The position numbers and the translations under genes are program-made. This document shows, piece by piece, positions 45,231 to 53,567 of a stretch of DNA of 64,000 bases. The notes below the pieces were generated by a model. That model searched no databases. It was not told the DNA's origin and saw nothing but the letters and a program-made list of their open reading frames with translations. The stretch is from Clostridia bacterium. GTDB taxonomy: Bacteria > Bacillota > Clostridia > Oscillospirales > Acutalibacteraceae. Positions within the stretch are counted from its first letter, which is position 1; the number at the start of each line of letters is the position of its first letter. The DNA lies in assembly GCA_017435665.1 (NCBI GenBank), contig JAFSEP010000063.1, positions 31,595-95,594 on the forward strand, written 5' to 3'.

Positions 45231-46111
45231 ACCGTAACCTCCCATAAAATTTCATCAATATTAAGCAAAGATTTAAGCAAGGAATTGTCTAAAGATATAT
45301 ACGATGCACGTTTATCGGAAAAGAACCTGCTGCCCTGTTCTTCTGAAACAGGTTGCACAAGTGCTTCAGGAACCCCCAGCTTCCTTGCAAGAACACAGCC
45401 CATATCATATTTACTGTAATGCTCATCACCGCATATATTGATAACGGGGAGTATTTCTGAGGCATCGAGTACAGATAGCTCATACATATATCTTGCCGCA
45501 TCTGCATACGAAATAACCTGACGTTCCATACCGTCAATCATCTCAACAGATTTTCCGCTTAGCAGATCTTCACATATTTTATCAAAAAAGTTTTTCTTTT
45601 CAGACAAAGACGGTCCAAATAAAAGTGAGAATCGGACAACATTAAAGCCGTATTTCAAAACCAGCTTTTCTGCTTCTGTTTTCTGCCTTCCGTATTCATT
45701 TATAGGGTGAAGCTCGGCACTCTCGGTAAAAGCAGATACAGAACTGTTATTCTCACCGTAAACACAATCGCTTGATGCGTAAAACAAACCCTCAATGCTT
45801 GTTACTTCATCAAAAAAGTGCTGTAATCCGGCGATATTAACGTTTTCTGCTTCTTTCGGGTGGTTATATACATAATCCACATTGTGAGACGCCGCAAGAT
45901 AAAACACCTTTATTTTATTGTCTCCGATTCTTGCTTTCAGCTTTTGCAAATCAGCGTCAACGGTAATATCACATTTAATATATTCCACATTACCAAAGCT
46001 GACTACCTTTTCGGTATTCCTGACTGTTGCCAAAATCGGTTCATCAGTCTTTGAACGGATATGTCTTATCAGATAGTTTCCCAGGTTTCCGCAACCAACA
46101 ATTAAAATCAC
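45227..46111 (-). CDS. NAD(P)-dependent sugar epimerase/reductase (SDR, RmlD-like)
   Basis: This is an extended short-chain dehydrogenase acting on nucleotide sugars. It has the Rossmann motif VGCGNLGNYL, YASSDCVYGE, and the catalytic YGRQK (Y-x3-K). The later SYADAARYMYELS matches the sugar-reductase pattern, and at 294 aa the length resembles RmlD-type reductases. The start is GTG at 46111, overlapping the TGA of the previous gene (GTGA), after AGGGA. It sits directly upstream of the heptose kinase and may catalyse the final reduction or epimerisation of a modified heptose; this is inferred from context. Confidence 0.82.
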   Translation of the reverse strand: MILIVGCGNLGNYLIRHIRSKTDEPILATVRNTEKVVSFGNVEYIKCDITVDADLQKLKARIGDNKIKVFYLAASHNVDYVYNHPKEAENVNIAGLQHFFDEVTSIEGLFYASSDCVYGENNSSVSAFTESAELHPINEYGRQKTEAEKLVLKYGFNVVRFSLLFGPSLSEKKNFFDKICEDLLSGKSVEMIDGMERQVISYADAARYMYELSVLDASEILPVINICGDEHYSKYDMGCVLARKLGVPEALVQPVSEEQGSRFFSDKRASYISLDNSLLKSLLNIDEILWEVTV

Positions 46112-46890
46112 TTATCTTCCCTCTTTGGATTAACAAATCTTTCTATTTTTGCCTCAACACAGTTTATAAACGCCAGATAGTTCGAATCATCATTGTAAAC
46201 TACTATAAGAATATACATAAACCATGGGAAGAACATAATTCCAAAATATCCACCATTGTGATGGGCACTTGAATAATATGCAAACAGTTGTGTAGCATAA
46301 AGAATAACACTGACTATATTAATACTGTTAATAATTTTAACTTTACTCTTTGATTCTTTCTTCTTTTTATCATTCTTATTCTCATTTTTATATCCTGTAA
46401 AAAGCAATACCAACAAAGCTATAGTAATCAATAATGAGTGCACACTTAATTCAAAACTAAATGTATAGCCGTGATTATACGGATAACTGATTAGTTTAAT
46501 AAAGCCATAAACAAAAATAGCAACAGAATAATTTATACTTACAACCATTAAAGTATCATGCAATCTATTCGTCACAGTTTTCTTTCTGTTTGCATCCTCG
46601 GGCTTATTAACTGTGTCTACGTACATATAAATTACTATGAAAACAGGAACATAGAAAAACAGGTATTCAACATTATATAACGATACCAGAATAGAAATAA
46701 TTGCAATCAACAAGGTGCTATAAAACGTTTTTTTAATAAGAAAAAAACAAATTAATGATACAAAAAAAGCAATTACAGATACAACCGATTTAGAAATAGA
46801 TTCACCATAATATGAAATATCCATATCATAAAGAAACCAAACAAAAATAAAGAAACAAAACGGAACCAATTTTTTTAAAACATCTTTCAA
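46108..46890 (-). CDS. Polytopic membrane protein of unknown function in the glycan locus
   Basis: I do not recognise the family. The 260-aa product has about seven hydrophobic segments, separated by short charged loops including a basic NENKNDKKKKESKSK stretch near residue 175. Charge and length resemble small membrane proteins of polysaccharide loci, but no glycosyltransferase or flippase motif is visible. The gene is notably AT-rich with many ATA and AAT codons. Its stop overlaps the next gene's start, so it is translated together with the SDR. A possible role is glycan export or membrane assembly. Confidence 0.65.
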   Translation of the reverse strand: MKDVLKKLVPFCFFIFVWFLYDMDISYYGESISKSVVSVIAFFVSLICFFLIKKTFYSTLLIAIISILVSLYNVEYLFFYVPVFIVIYMYVDTVNKPEDANRKKTVTNRLHDTLMVVSINYSVAIFVYGFIKLISYPYNHGYTFSFELSVHSLLITIALLVLLFTGYKNENKNDKKKKESKSKVKIINSINIVSVILYATQLFAYYSSAHHNGGYFGIMFFPWFMYILIVVYNDDSNYLAFINCVEAKIERFVNPKREDK

Positions 46891-46914
46891 ATCTCACACC
46901 AGTCTTTCTTACTT

Positions 46915-48162
46915 TTAAGTATAAGGATAAATTGTTAATACAGCGTACATTAGAAAATAAAAAAACAAACAAGGCTTCGGAATACAATTAACCAAGCTGA
47001 AACAATAACTTGTAAATCTGTCTTTTTCTATATAACAGATATATAAGAAGCAACAAAATAACGGGAAAAATGAATGTGTTATCCATCTTAAATCATCCAT
47101 AGAAGTAAATGTGGCAACAATATACGTAAACCAGAACAATGCAAACATACAAAACAAGGAAAACCTTTTTACTTTGTTATTCTTTTCTGATTTAAATATA
47201 AAAAACAGACACTTGTATATCAGCAACATAATCGGAGAGATTATAAGTAACGGCAAAATATCAACAGTCAACGAAACGGTAGTGTAGGTAAACAAAGCCA
47301 CCATCATAATTGTATTAACCAAATTTTCCATTGGAGAAGCATCCGCCACTTTATATTTTTCAACTACATCTGAAAATAAGTTTTCGTAATACTCCCCGCT
47401 TTCATGATAAAAAGAATAGTCATAAAAGCTGGTGTTAGTAACGCCTCTCTCTTTTAGCACAGCACGGAAATCTTCAAAACTATATGTCACATTTTCCATT
47501 TCAAACATCAACAGATAAACAAACAAACCTATAACCGCAACGCTTGATGTTATCGCAACAAACCATAATAATCTTCTTTCTTTTTTATCATCGCAGCATG
47601 AAAGTTTATACAACATAATAATAACCATAAAAGGTATATATGCAAAAATCGAGCCGTAATGAACCATTAAAACCACTAAAAACAATGGTATTGTCAGAAC
47701 GTAAAGCTTTTTGTTTGTCATAAAGTAGAAAAACAAAACACAGCCCAACACCCAATATACATCAAACATACCTATTTCAAGCACATACATTGAAAATGTA
47801 CATGGACCTGTCAAGAAAAACAAAGAACAAATTAAAGCAATTTTTTTATATTCCCTTTTAGTAGAGTTTATAAAATGTTCCAATAAAAAAGATACACCTG
47901 CAAACAGAATTGTCAGGACCACGCTCTCCATTAATATAATAAACTCATCTTTTACAACGTTAAAAAAAAGATTATACAATGAACCAACGATCAGTTTAGA
48001 GCAAAAACCCATACTGAAATCTACGGCGTGATAAGAAAAAACAACCCAGCTGACTTGAGGCAATTTAAAATTTGCTGCAAAAATAATATTATACAACACA
48101 ACGAAGCAAAACAAAAATACCGCTATATTATGTGATTTGTAAAACCTTTTGACAGCACTCAT
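46915..48162 (-). CDS. Polytopic membrane protein, possible glycan polymerase or GT-C-like protein
   Basis: This 415-aa protein has about nine to eleven transmembrane segments and one larger extracytoplasmic loop (about residues 215-280, rich in Tyr, Glu and Phe). That outline is typical of Wzy/EpsG-type polymerases or GT-C transferases, though no diagnostic motif is visible. The ATG at 48162 is 8 nt after AAGGAG; an upstream GTG (48171) lacks spacing. It is AT-rich like its neighbour. Its position between radical SAM genes and sugar-nucleotide genes suggests a step in assembling the glycan at the membrane. Confidence 0.6.
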   Translation of the reverse strand: MSAVKRFYKSHNIAVFLFCFVVLYNIIFAANFKLPQVSWVVFSYHAVDFSMGFCSKLIVGSLYNLFFNVVKDEFIILMESVVLTILFAGVSFLLEHFINSTKREYKKIALICSLFFLTGPCTFSMYVLEIGMFDVYWVLGCVLFFYFMTNKKLYVLTIPLFLVVLMVHYGSIFAYIPFMVIIMLYKLSCCDDKKERRLLWFVAITSSVAVIGLFVYLLMFEMENVTYSFEDFRAVLKERGVTNTSFYDYSFYHESGEYYENLFSDVVEKYKVADASPMENLVNTIMMVALFTYTTVSLTVDILPLLIISPIMLLIYKCLFFIFKSEKNNKVKRFSLFCMFALFWFTYIVATFTSMDDLRWITHSFFPLFCCFLYICYIEKDRFTSYCFSLVNCIPKPCLFFYFLMYAVLTIYPYT

Positions 48163-48189
48163 CTGCTTCACTCCTTTTTTCTGTGTTAA

Positions 48190-50091
48190 TTACGTCGCCG
48201 ACATTTCACCGTCAGAATAAACTGTCATCCCTCTTCTCCTGCCAAACCATACCGTCTCTTTGGCATAATCGTGAAGAGAATTAAATCTCGTCTTCGGCTC
48301 AATGGTATAAACAACTTCTTTATTCAATAATTCAGCGTTTTCACCTTTAATGATACAGTCAAAATATGACTTAAAGTCAAAAGTAAACTTCTCGTCATCT
48401 TGAATTAAAACAGGCTTTCTTATAACAAGCTTCTGATATCTGAGAAGCTGTTCGTACACATCATTATTGATATCATACGATTTCAGAAAATCCTGCAGTT
48501 CCTGAAAATACGAATCATAATTGTTGACAATTTCGAGAAATGCGCCCTCCTCAAAAAACCAAGTTACATTTCCGAATTCAATATTATGATAATTCCAGTC
48601 TCCCGCCAACGAGCTTTCATACTTGTGTTTAAACTCATTCCAAAGACTGCCGAGTCTGCCTTCTGAGTTTAAAATATATTTAAGTAAACTACCGTAAAAC
48701 TCCTTATAATCGGTTATTCCGTTATTATAGAGATATATTGCAAAATACCTGAGTAAGCCCAAGCTGTGAAAGCATTGAACACAAACGGAAAACAGATTTG
48801 CATACACCCAATCCTCACGACTCATGGTAGCTGTTGAGCGTACAAGATATGAATATTCCTGCACCTCTTCATCTGACTCAGGTGCACTGTGTATGTGATT
48901 GAAGGCAACCTTCATAACCTCTATCTGATGCTTTTTTATATATTCGGGCTGAGACAAATCGGAGTTGGGCAGCATTTCACAATGATATACACTCACAGAA
49001 TTGTGCTGTCCGTTTTCAAACAATCTGCATATACCTTCACAAAAGCTTTCCTTTGTTTCACCGGGTAAGCCCAGTATAAGCTCAGAATAAGTCGGAATGC
49101 CTGCCTCATTATACTTTTTCATAAGCGAGGAAAAATGCTCCATAGTCAGATTCTTTCTGCCTATGTTTGCAAGTGCGGTATCTGATAAGGTCTGATACGC
49201 CATAGTAGCACCCTTATCCATACCGCAACTGTTAAGGGTACTGCAAATTTCAAAAACACGCTCATCGCTGTTCTTTTCGTAGCAGGGTCTGAACACCTGA
49301 GGATAGCCGTTTTTCTTCTTTGCCTCTACAAGAGCTGTTGCAATTTCGCAATCTCTTTCAAACATACCGAAATTTGAGTCGGCACAGAAGCAATACGCAA
49401 TTTTATGCTCGGAAAGCCAATTAATTTCACTCAAAACCTTTTCAATCGGGAAAAACCTGACCTTCCTGCCTGCGCACCAATCACAATATGCACAGTTATA
49501 AGGACATCCTCTGTTAGTTTCAAGCACAGCAAGAAACTCCAGCTCCGGATTATCCGTCATTATTTTTTCAAAAACACCGGTAGTATACGGAGAGGGATAA
49601 TCAGCTATATCGGAATAATACTCTCTTCCCGTTTTTACCGAAATCTCACCGTCACGGAAAGCGATGTTGCTGACATTGCGTAAGCACCCGTCGCTAAGAT
49701 TATTTAAAAGTGAAGCAAAGGTTTCTTCTCCCTCACCGAACATAAGTATATCTATGCAGGCATCTTCTTCAAGTAATGCCCCGCTTTCGTCAACGCTGTG
49801 TCCGCCGAAAACTATAATCGTTTCCGGATATTTATCCTTAATTCGCTTAGCAAGAGCCTTGTTGTATTCCATATTCCATACGCTGCAGGAAAAGGCAACT
49901 ATATATGGGTCCTTTATCTTGCTTTCAGCCACATCCAGCTTGTCTCTGGAGAAAATAATATCAGCAAAATTATACTCTGCATTTATTCTTTTGTCATTTT
50001 TACAGTACGCTATAATAGTTCCGACGGCATACGGTAAATATACCGAACCGTCAAATCCGAAGCTAACCTGTACAAAATAAACATTTTTCAT
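48190..50091 (-). CDS. B12-binding-domain radical SAM protein, paralog 1
   Basis: This is a radical SAM enzyme of 633 aa. The N-terminal about 150 residues form a B12-binding-like Rossmann fold (YLPYAVGTIIAYC, AFSCSVWNMEYNKA, IIVFGGHSV) without a DxHxxG motif, so cobalamin, if bound, would be base-off without a His ligand. The cluster motif is CPYNCAYC (C196, C200, C203), followed by a barrel with ELILGLPGE. The last about 230 residues form an extra domain I do not recognise. A paralog lies immediately upstream. Such enzymes methylate or rearrange carbon skeletons; the glycan context suggests a sugar or lipid-linked substrate, which is inference. Confidence 0.85.
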   Translation of the reverse strand: MKNVYFVQVSFGFDGSVYLPYAVGTIIAYCKNDKRINAEYNFADIIFSRDKLDVAESKIKDPYIVAFSCSVWNMEYNKALAKRIKDKYPETIIVFGGHSVDESGALLEEDACIDILMFGEGEETFASLLNNLSDGCLRNVSNIAFRDGEISVKTGREYYSDIADYPSPYTTGVFEKIMTDNPELEFLAVLETNRGCPYNCAYCDWCAGRKVRFFPIEKVLSEINWLSEHKIAYCFCADSNFGMFERDCEIATALVEAKKKNGYPQVFRPCYEKNSDERVFEICSTLNSCGMDKGATMAYQTLSDTALANIGRKNLTMEHFSSLMKKYNEAGIPTYSELILGLPGETKESFCEGICRLFENGQHNSVSVYHCEMLPNSDLSQPEYIKKHQIEVMKVAFNHIHSAPESDEEVQEYSYLVRSTATMSREDWVYANLFSVCVQCFHSLGLLRYFAIYLYNNGITDYKEFYGSLLKYILNSEGRLGSLWNEFKHKYESSLAGDWNYHNIEFGNVTWFFEEGAFLEIVNNYDSYFQELQDFLKSYDINNDVYEQLLRYQKLVIRKPVLIQDDEKFTFDFKSYFDCIIKGENAELLNKEVVYTIEPKTRFNSLHDYAKETVWFGRRRGMTVYSDGEMSAT

Positions 50092-50128
50092 TACGTATAC
50101 TCCCTGCTGTTCTTTTTGACAGCATTAA

Positions 50129-52057
50129 TCAATTGATTTCAACCTTATAATTCGTGCTGGTATAATCCGTTGCACGTCTGTTCCTACCATACCATACAAC
50201 CTCTCTTGCAAAACTCGCAAGACTGTCAACGGGATAATTATCCTTAATTTTAAGCACGGTTTCTGACTTCTTCAGCTTTTCATAGCCGTTTGCATATGCA
50301 ATGTTGAAATAGCTGTAAAAATCAAATTCCGATCTGATTTCAATATCAGTTTCTCCGATTCTTTTAATTATGCTGCGTTGGTATTCAAGCAACGCCTCAA
50401 GCTCATCGGATGTTCCGTATTTCTTTATAATATAGTCTCTGATTTCAGAATAGAATGTATCCTTGTATTTATAAAACTCAAGGAAAACAAACTCGTCAAA
50501 GCCCCACACAATGCCTTCGATTCCTTCACACTCGGTAACAAGCTCGTTTTTTCCGGTGACGATGCCGTTGCAAAGTCTGTGAATTTTATTATAAATTTTG
50601 TTCAGCAAAGTCCCTTTACGGGAATCTGAATAGCTTATAAGCTCGTTATAAAAAGCATCGTAAGACACCGAAAACTCATTTCTGCAGTAAACTGCTATAC
50701 TACGCAAAAGACCTAAATTGTGAAGTCCTTGAACATATGATGCAAAAAGCAAAGCTGATGCCCACTCGGAAGACGTCATTGAATATGTTGACGTAATGTA
50801 TCGGGAATACTCAATTATCTCGTTATCCTCATTGTCACGGTTTGAGTGAATAAGCTTAAACGGCACACGAGTAATACCGATATCAAACCTTTCCTGATAT
50901 GCCTTCTGTCCCATTTCGGAATTAGGCAATACTTCGCAAGGATAAATATTTATTGCATAATGCTGTCCGTTTTCAATAAGAGCAGCCACTCCTGCACAGA
51001 AAGAATCATAGGTCTCACCGGGTAATCCCAGTATAAGCTCGGAAAAAGTTGCAATGTTCAGTTCGTCATACTTTTTCATAAGCTCTCTGAATTTATCAGT
51101 AGAAATATTCTTTCTGCCTACATTTGCCAAAACCTCAGGATTCATACTCTGGAACGATATGGTTTTTGCCTTATCAAGACCGCTTCTGAAAAACTTAGTG
51201 CTGACATCGAAAACAAAATTAAATCTGTTTTTGGTAAAAAACGCCTTGAATATCTTGGGATATCCGTATTTTTCTTTGCAAGCAACCACATAATCTGCTA
51301 TCTCGGCATCCCTGTCAAAAAGGCAGAAATTTCCGTCGGTGCAGTAAATATACTCGATCTTATGTTCAACAAACCAATCTATTTCCGCAAATACCCTCTC
51401 CATCGGAAAAAGTCTGACCTTATCTTTCAGAGAGCTCCAATCACAGAAAGAGCAGGAGTTTGGGCATCCTCTGTTTGATTCAAACAAACCCGAAAAACTG
51501 ATTTCATCGGTCAATATATTATCAAAAACTCCTTCAAGATAAGGAGAAGGATAGTCTGTACCTGTCTGAGACGCATACGCTGTTGTGATTATTTCTCCTT
51601 CACTATTTCGGTATGAAATATTCGGCACACCTTCAAAACTATTGTTGGTTGCAAGACTTACAAGAATTCCCTCGGTAGTCTCCTCTCCGAAACGGTGAGT
51701 AAGAAAGTCTACATAATCACAGCTCTCCAGAGTTTCGCCGTCAGCTGAGATATTGTGTCCTCCGAAAACTATCAGACACTCAGGAAATATCTTTTTAATT
51801 TCGGAAGCTACGGCCTTATTGTATTCCATATTCCAGACTGAACAGGAAAACAAAACAATATAAGGATTATCGAGACGTGCAATTACATCATTAACAGGCA
51901 GTCTTAAATAGATAATCTTCTTAAAGCAGTAGTTTTCGGCAATGATTGCGTTTTTCTGACAATAAGCCTGTATGCATCCTACTGCGTAAGGAATATATGT
52001 ATTTTTTTTATCAGTACCGTAAACATCGTTAGCCTGTACAAAATACACGTTTTTCAT
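50129..52057 (-). CDS. B12-binding-domain radical SAM protein, paralog 2
   Basis: This 642-aa protein is a tandem relative of the gene at 48190. Both begin MKNVYFVQ and share FSCSVWNMEYNKA, IVFGGH, NRGCP, NxGRKN and ELILGLPGE. The radical SAM motif is CPNSCSFC (C198, C202, C205). The region after the barrel is again about 230 residues. Clear divergence between the two, especially in the N-terminal domain and C-terminus, suggests different substrates or positions and not a recent duplication. The ATG at 52057 follows AAGGGA, 40 nt after the cupin gene. No reaction can be assigned. Confidence 0.85.
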   Translation of the reverse strand: MKNVYFVQANDVYGTDKKNTYIPYAVGCIQAYCQKNAIIAENYCFKKIIYLRLPVNDVIARLDNPYIVLFSCSVWNMEYNKAVASEIKKIFPECLIVFGGHNISADGETLESCDYVDFLTHRFGEETTEGILVSLATNNSFEGVPNISYRNSEGEIITTAYASQTGTDYPSPYLEGVFDNILTDEISFSGLFESNRGCPNSCSFCDWSSLKDKVRLFPMERVFAEIDWFVEHKIEYIYCTDGNFCLFDRDAEIADYVVACKEKYGYPKIFKAFFTKNRFNFVFDVSTKFFRSGLDKAKTISFQSMNPEVLANVGRKNISTDKFRELMKKYDELNIATFSELILGLPGETYDSFCAGVAALIENGQHYAINIYPCEVLPNSEMGQKAYQERFDIGITRVPFKLIHSNRDNEDNEIIEYSRYITSTYSMTSSEWASALLFASYVQGLHNLGLLRSIAVYCRNEFSVSYDAFYNELISYSDSRKGTLLNKIYNKIHRLCNGIVTGKNELVTECEGIEGIVWGFDEFVFLEFYKYKDTFYSEIRDYIIKKYGTSDELEALLEYQRSIIKRIGETDIEIRSEFDFYSYFNIAYANGYEKLKKSETVLKIKDNYPVDSLASFAREVVWYGRNRRATDYTSTNYKVEIN

Positions 52058-52097
52058 TTTTGTTTCCCTTCAAAATAAATGTTAAAATATGTGTCAG

Positions 52098-52475
52098 TTA
52101 ATCGTCAGGATAAATATCTTTACTGCCGTCTTCTTTTTCGACACAAGTGGTATAAAACGCCACAAGATAAGTATCCTCAAGGTATTCAAAGGTGTGTCTC
52201 ACATTTTCATCTATCAGAAACATATCTCCGCTGCCGAAAATATGCTCCTCCTTCTTTCCGGAAAGCTTTACACTTACATTTACCTTGCCGGATATAACGA
52301 AAAAAGCCTCTTTGGTTTCTTTATGATAATGATAACCGCCTCTGACGGCACCCTTTTTCGTGAAAACAGCATTTGTCTGTCCGAAGGGCTCGTGGGTAAT
52401 CTGAAAAAGAACACCACGTTCATCCTCAAACATAAAGTCAGGCTTCAGAATTCTTATAAGCTCCACTATAATCAC
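52098..52475 (-). CDS. Cupin-fold sugar isomerase/epimerase-like protein
   Basis: This 125-aa single-domain cupin resembles the RmlC/WxcM/QdtA-type proteins that act on keto-deoxy nucleotide sugars. Cupin motif 1 is GYHYHKETKEAFFVISGKV, and motif 2 is GDMFLIDENVRHTFEYLEDT. Its start is GTG at 52475, overlapping the TGA of the epimerase gene (GTGA), with GGAA close upstream. Between an NAD-dependent epimerase and radical SAM genes it may epimerise or isomerise a 4-keto or 6-deoxy-heptose intermediate. Exact chemistry cannot be assigned. Confidence 0.8.
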   Translation of the reverse strand: MIIVELIRILKPDFMFEDERGVLFQITHEPFGQTNAVFTKKGAVRGGYHYHKETKEAFFVISGKVNVSVKLSGKKEEHIFGSGDMFLIDENVRHTFEYLEDTYLVAFYTTCVEKEDGSKDIYPDD

Positions 52476-53407
52476 ACATTTCCGTAAAATGAATTTTTAA
52501 TAATTGAATAAGCCTTTATCAGCTCTTTGATACCGTCATCAAGCGTATATTGAGGCCTGAAGCCCAGTCCTTCGATTTTATCGTTTGACACAAGGTAATT
52601 CCTTTTATCGGGATCAGTACCTGTCTGCGCTTCAATATAGGTAAACTGAGGAATAAATTTTTTTATCTTTTCGCAAAGCTCAATTTTAGATAAGTTAGAG
52701 TCACTTAATCCGCAATTATACGTCTGTCCGTTCATTCTTTCAAAATTATCCATTGCAAAAATGAAGGCATTTGCAGCGTCTCTGACGTGAAGATAGTTAC
52801 GCATAAAGTGCCCTTCAAACACAATAAGCGAACGGTCAAAAACTGCACGATAAACGAAATCGTTTACAAGGAGGTCTGTGCGCATTCTGGGAGATGCACC
52901 GAATAAGGTTGCAAATCTGAAAGCCACCGAATTTCCTGCGTTCAACACAGCTTGCTCAGCGCTGACCTTAGTCCTGCCGTAAAGTGAAACCGGCTGTATC
53001 GGGGAAGCCTCGGTACAAAAATTTTCACCCTGACCCAGTCCGTATCCGCTGTTTGTGCAGGGAAATATAATCCTTTGCTTCTCATCACGAAGTCTGAGCA
53101 ATGCTTCAACAGCACCTAAATTGGTTGTAGTTGCCGCAATTTTATCTTTGTCGCACAAAGGAAAGCCGACTAAAGCTGCTAACGGGAAAATATAATCTTT
53201 TCCGGAAAGCGCCTTTGCAAGAGTTTCCTCATCCCTGCAATCTCCGTTAATGATTTCAAATGTGTCATACCTGCAACAATCCAGTAAGGAATTCTGCTTA
53301 TAAAGCATAGAATCAAGAACCGTTACACTGTGTCCTTTTTCAAGCAATAAAGGCACAAGAACGGAGCCGAGATATCCTGCTCCTCCCGTTACCAAAATAT
53401 CAGCCAA
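52472..53407 (-). CDS. NAD-dependent sugar epimerase/dehydratase
   Basis: This is an extended SDR acting on nucleotide sugars: ILVTGGAGYLGSVLVPLLLEKGH for NAD, a serine-containing PCTNSGYGLG segment, and SLYGRTKVSAE with the catalytic Y-x3-K. The start is set at TTG 53407 (MADILVTGG; 311 aa). GGAGG lies 8 nt before it. The upstream ATG at 53449 falls at or before the predicted transcription start, since the promoter is at 53453-53481. It is the first gene of the minus-strand glycan arm and is coupled to the cupin. Epimerase versus dehydratase cannot be decided. Confidence 0.85.
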   Translation of the reverse strand: MADILVTGGAGYLGSVLVPLLLEKGHSVTVLDSMLYKQNSLLDCCRYDTFEIINGDCRDEETLAKALSGKDYIFPLAALVGFPLCDKDKIAATTTNLGAVEALLRLRDEKQRIIFPCTNSGYGLGQGENFCTEASPIQPVSLYGRTKVSAEQAVLNAGNSVAFRFATLFGASPRMRTDLLVNDFVYRAVFDRSLIVFEGHFMRNYLHVRDAANAFIFAMDNFERMNGQTYNCGLSDSNLSKIELCEKIKKFIPQFTYIEAQTGTDPDKRNYLVSNDKIEGLGFRPQYTLDDGIKELIKAYSIIKNSFYGNV

Positions 53408-53452
53408 AGCCTTCACCTCCGCATAGCTCACAACAAAAAACTTTTTCATTAT

Positions 53453-53481
53453 ATTTTATCACGGTGTTTATTTTTTGTCAA
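53453..53481 (-). promoter_or_regulatory. Predicted promoter of the minus-strand glycan operon
   Basis: On the minus strand, consensus TTGACA (53481-53476), a 17-nt spacer and TAAAAT (53458-53453) are present. The predicted transcription start is near 53446, which supports the TTG start of the epimerase. Confidence 0.8.
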
Positions 53482-53514
53482 GGAAAACGCCACCATTCAA
53501 GCTATACTTAATTG

Positions 53515-53543
53515 TTGTAAAAATCCTAATGATATGTTATAAT
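53515..53543 (+). promoter_or_regulatory. Predicted promoter of the plus-strand glycan arm
   Basis: TTGTAA (53515-53520), a 17-nt spacer and TATAAT (53538-53543) lie 24 nt before the start codon of the nucleotidyltransferase-HAD gene. It is back to back with the promoter at 53453-53481. Confidence 0.82.
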
Positions 53544-53567
53544 AATTAAATAAGTGAGGTGAAATAT

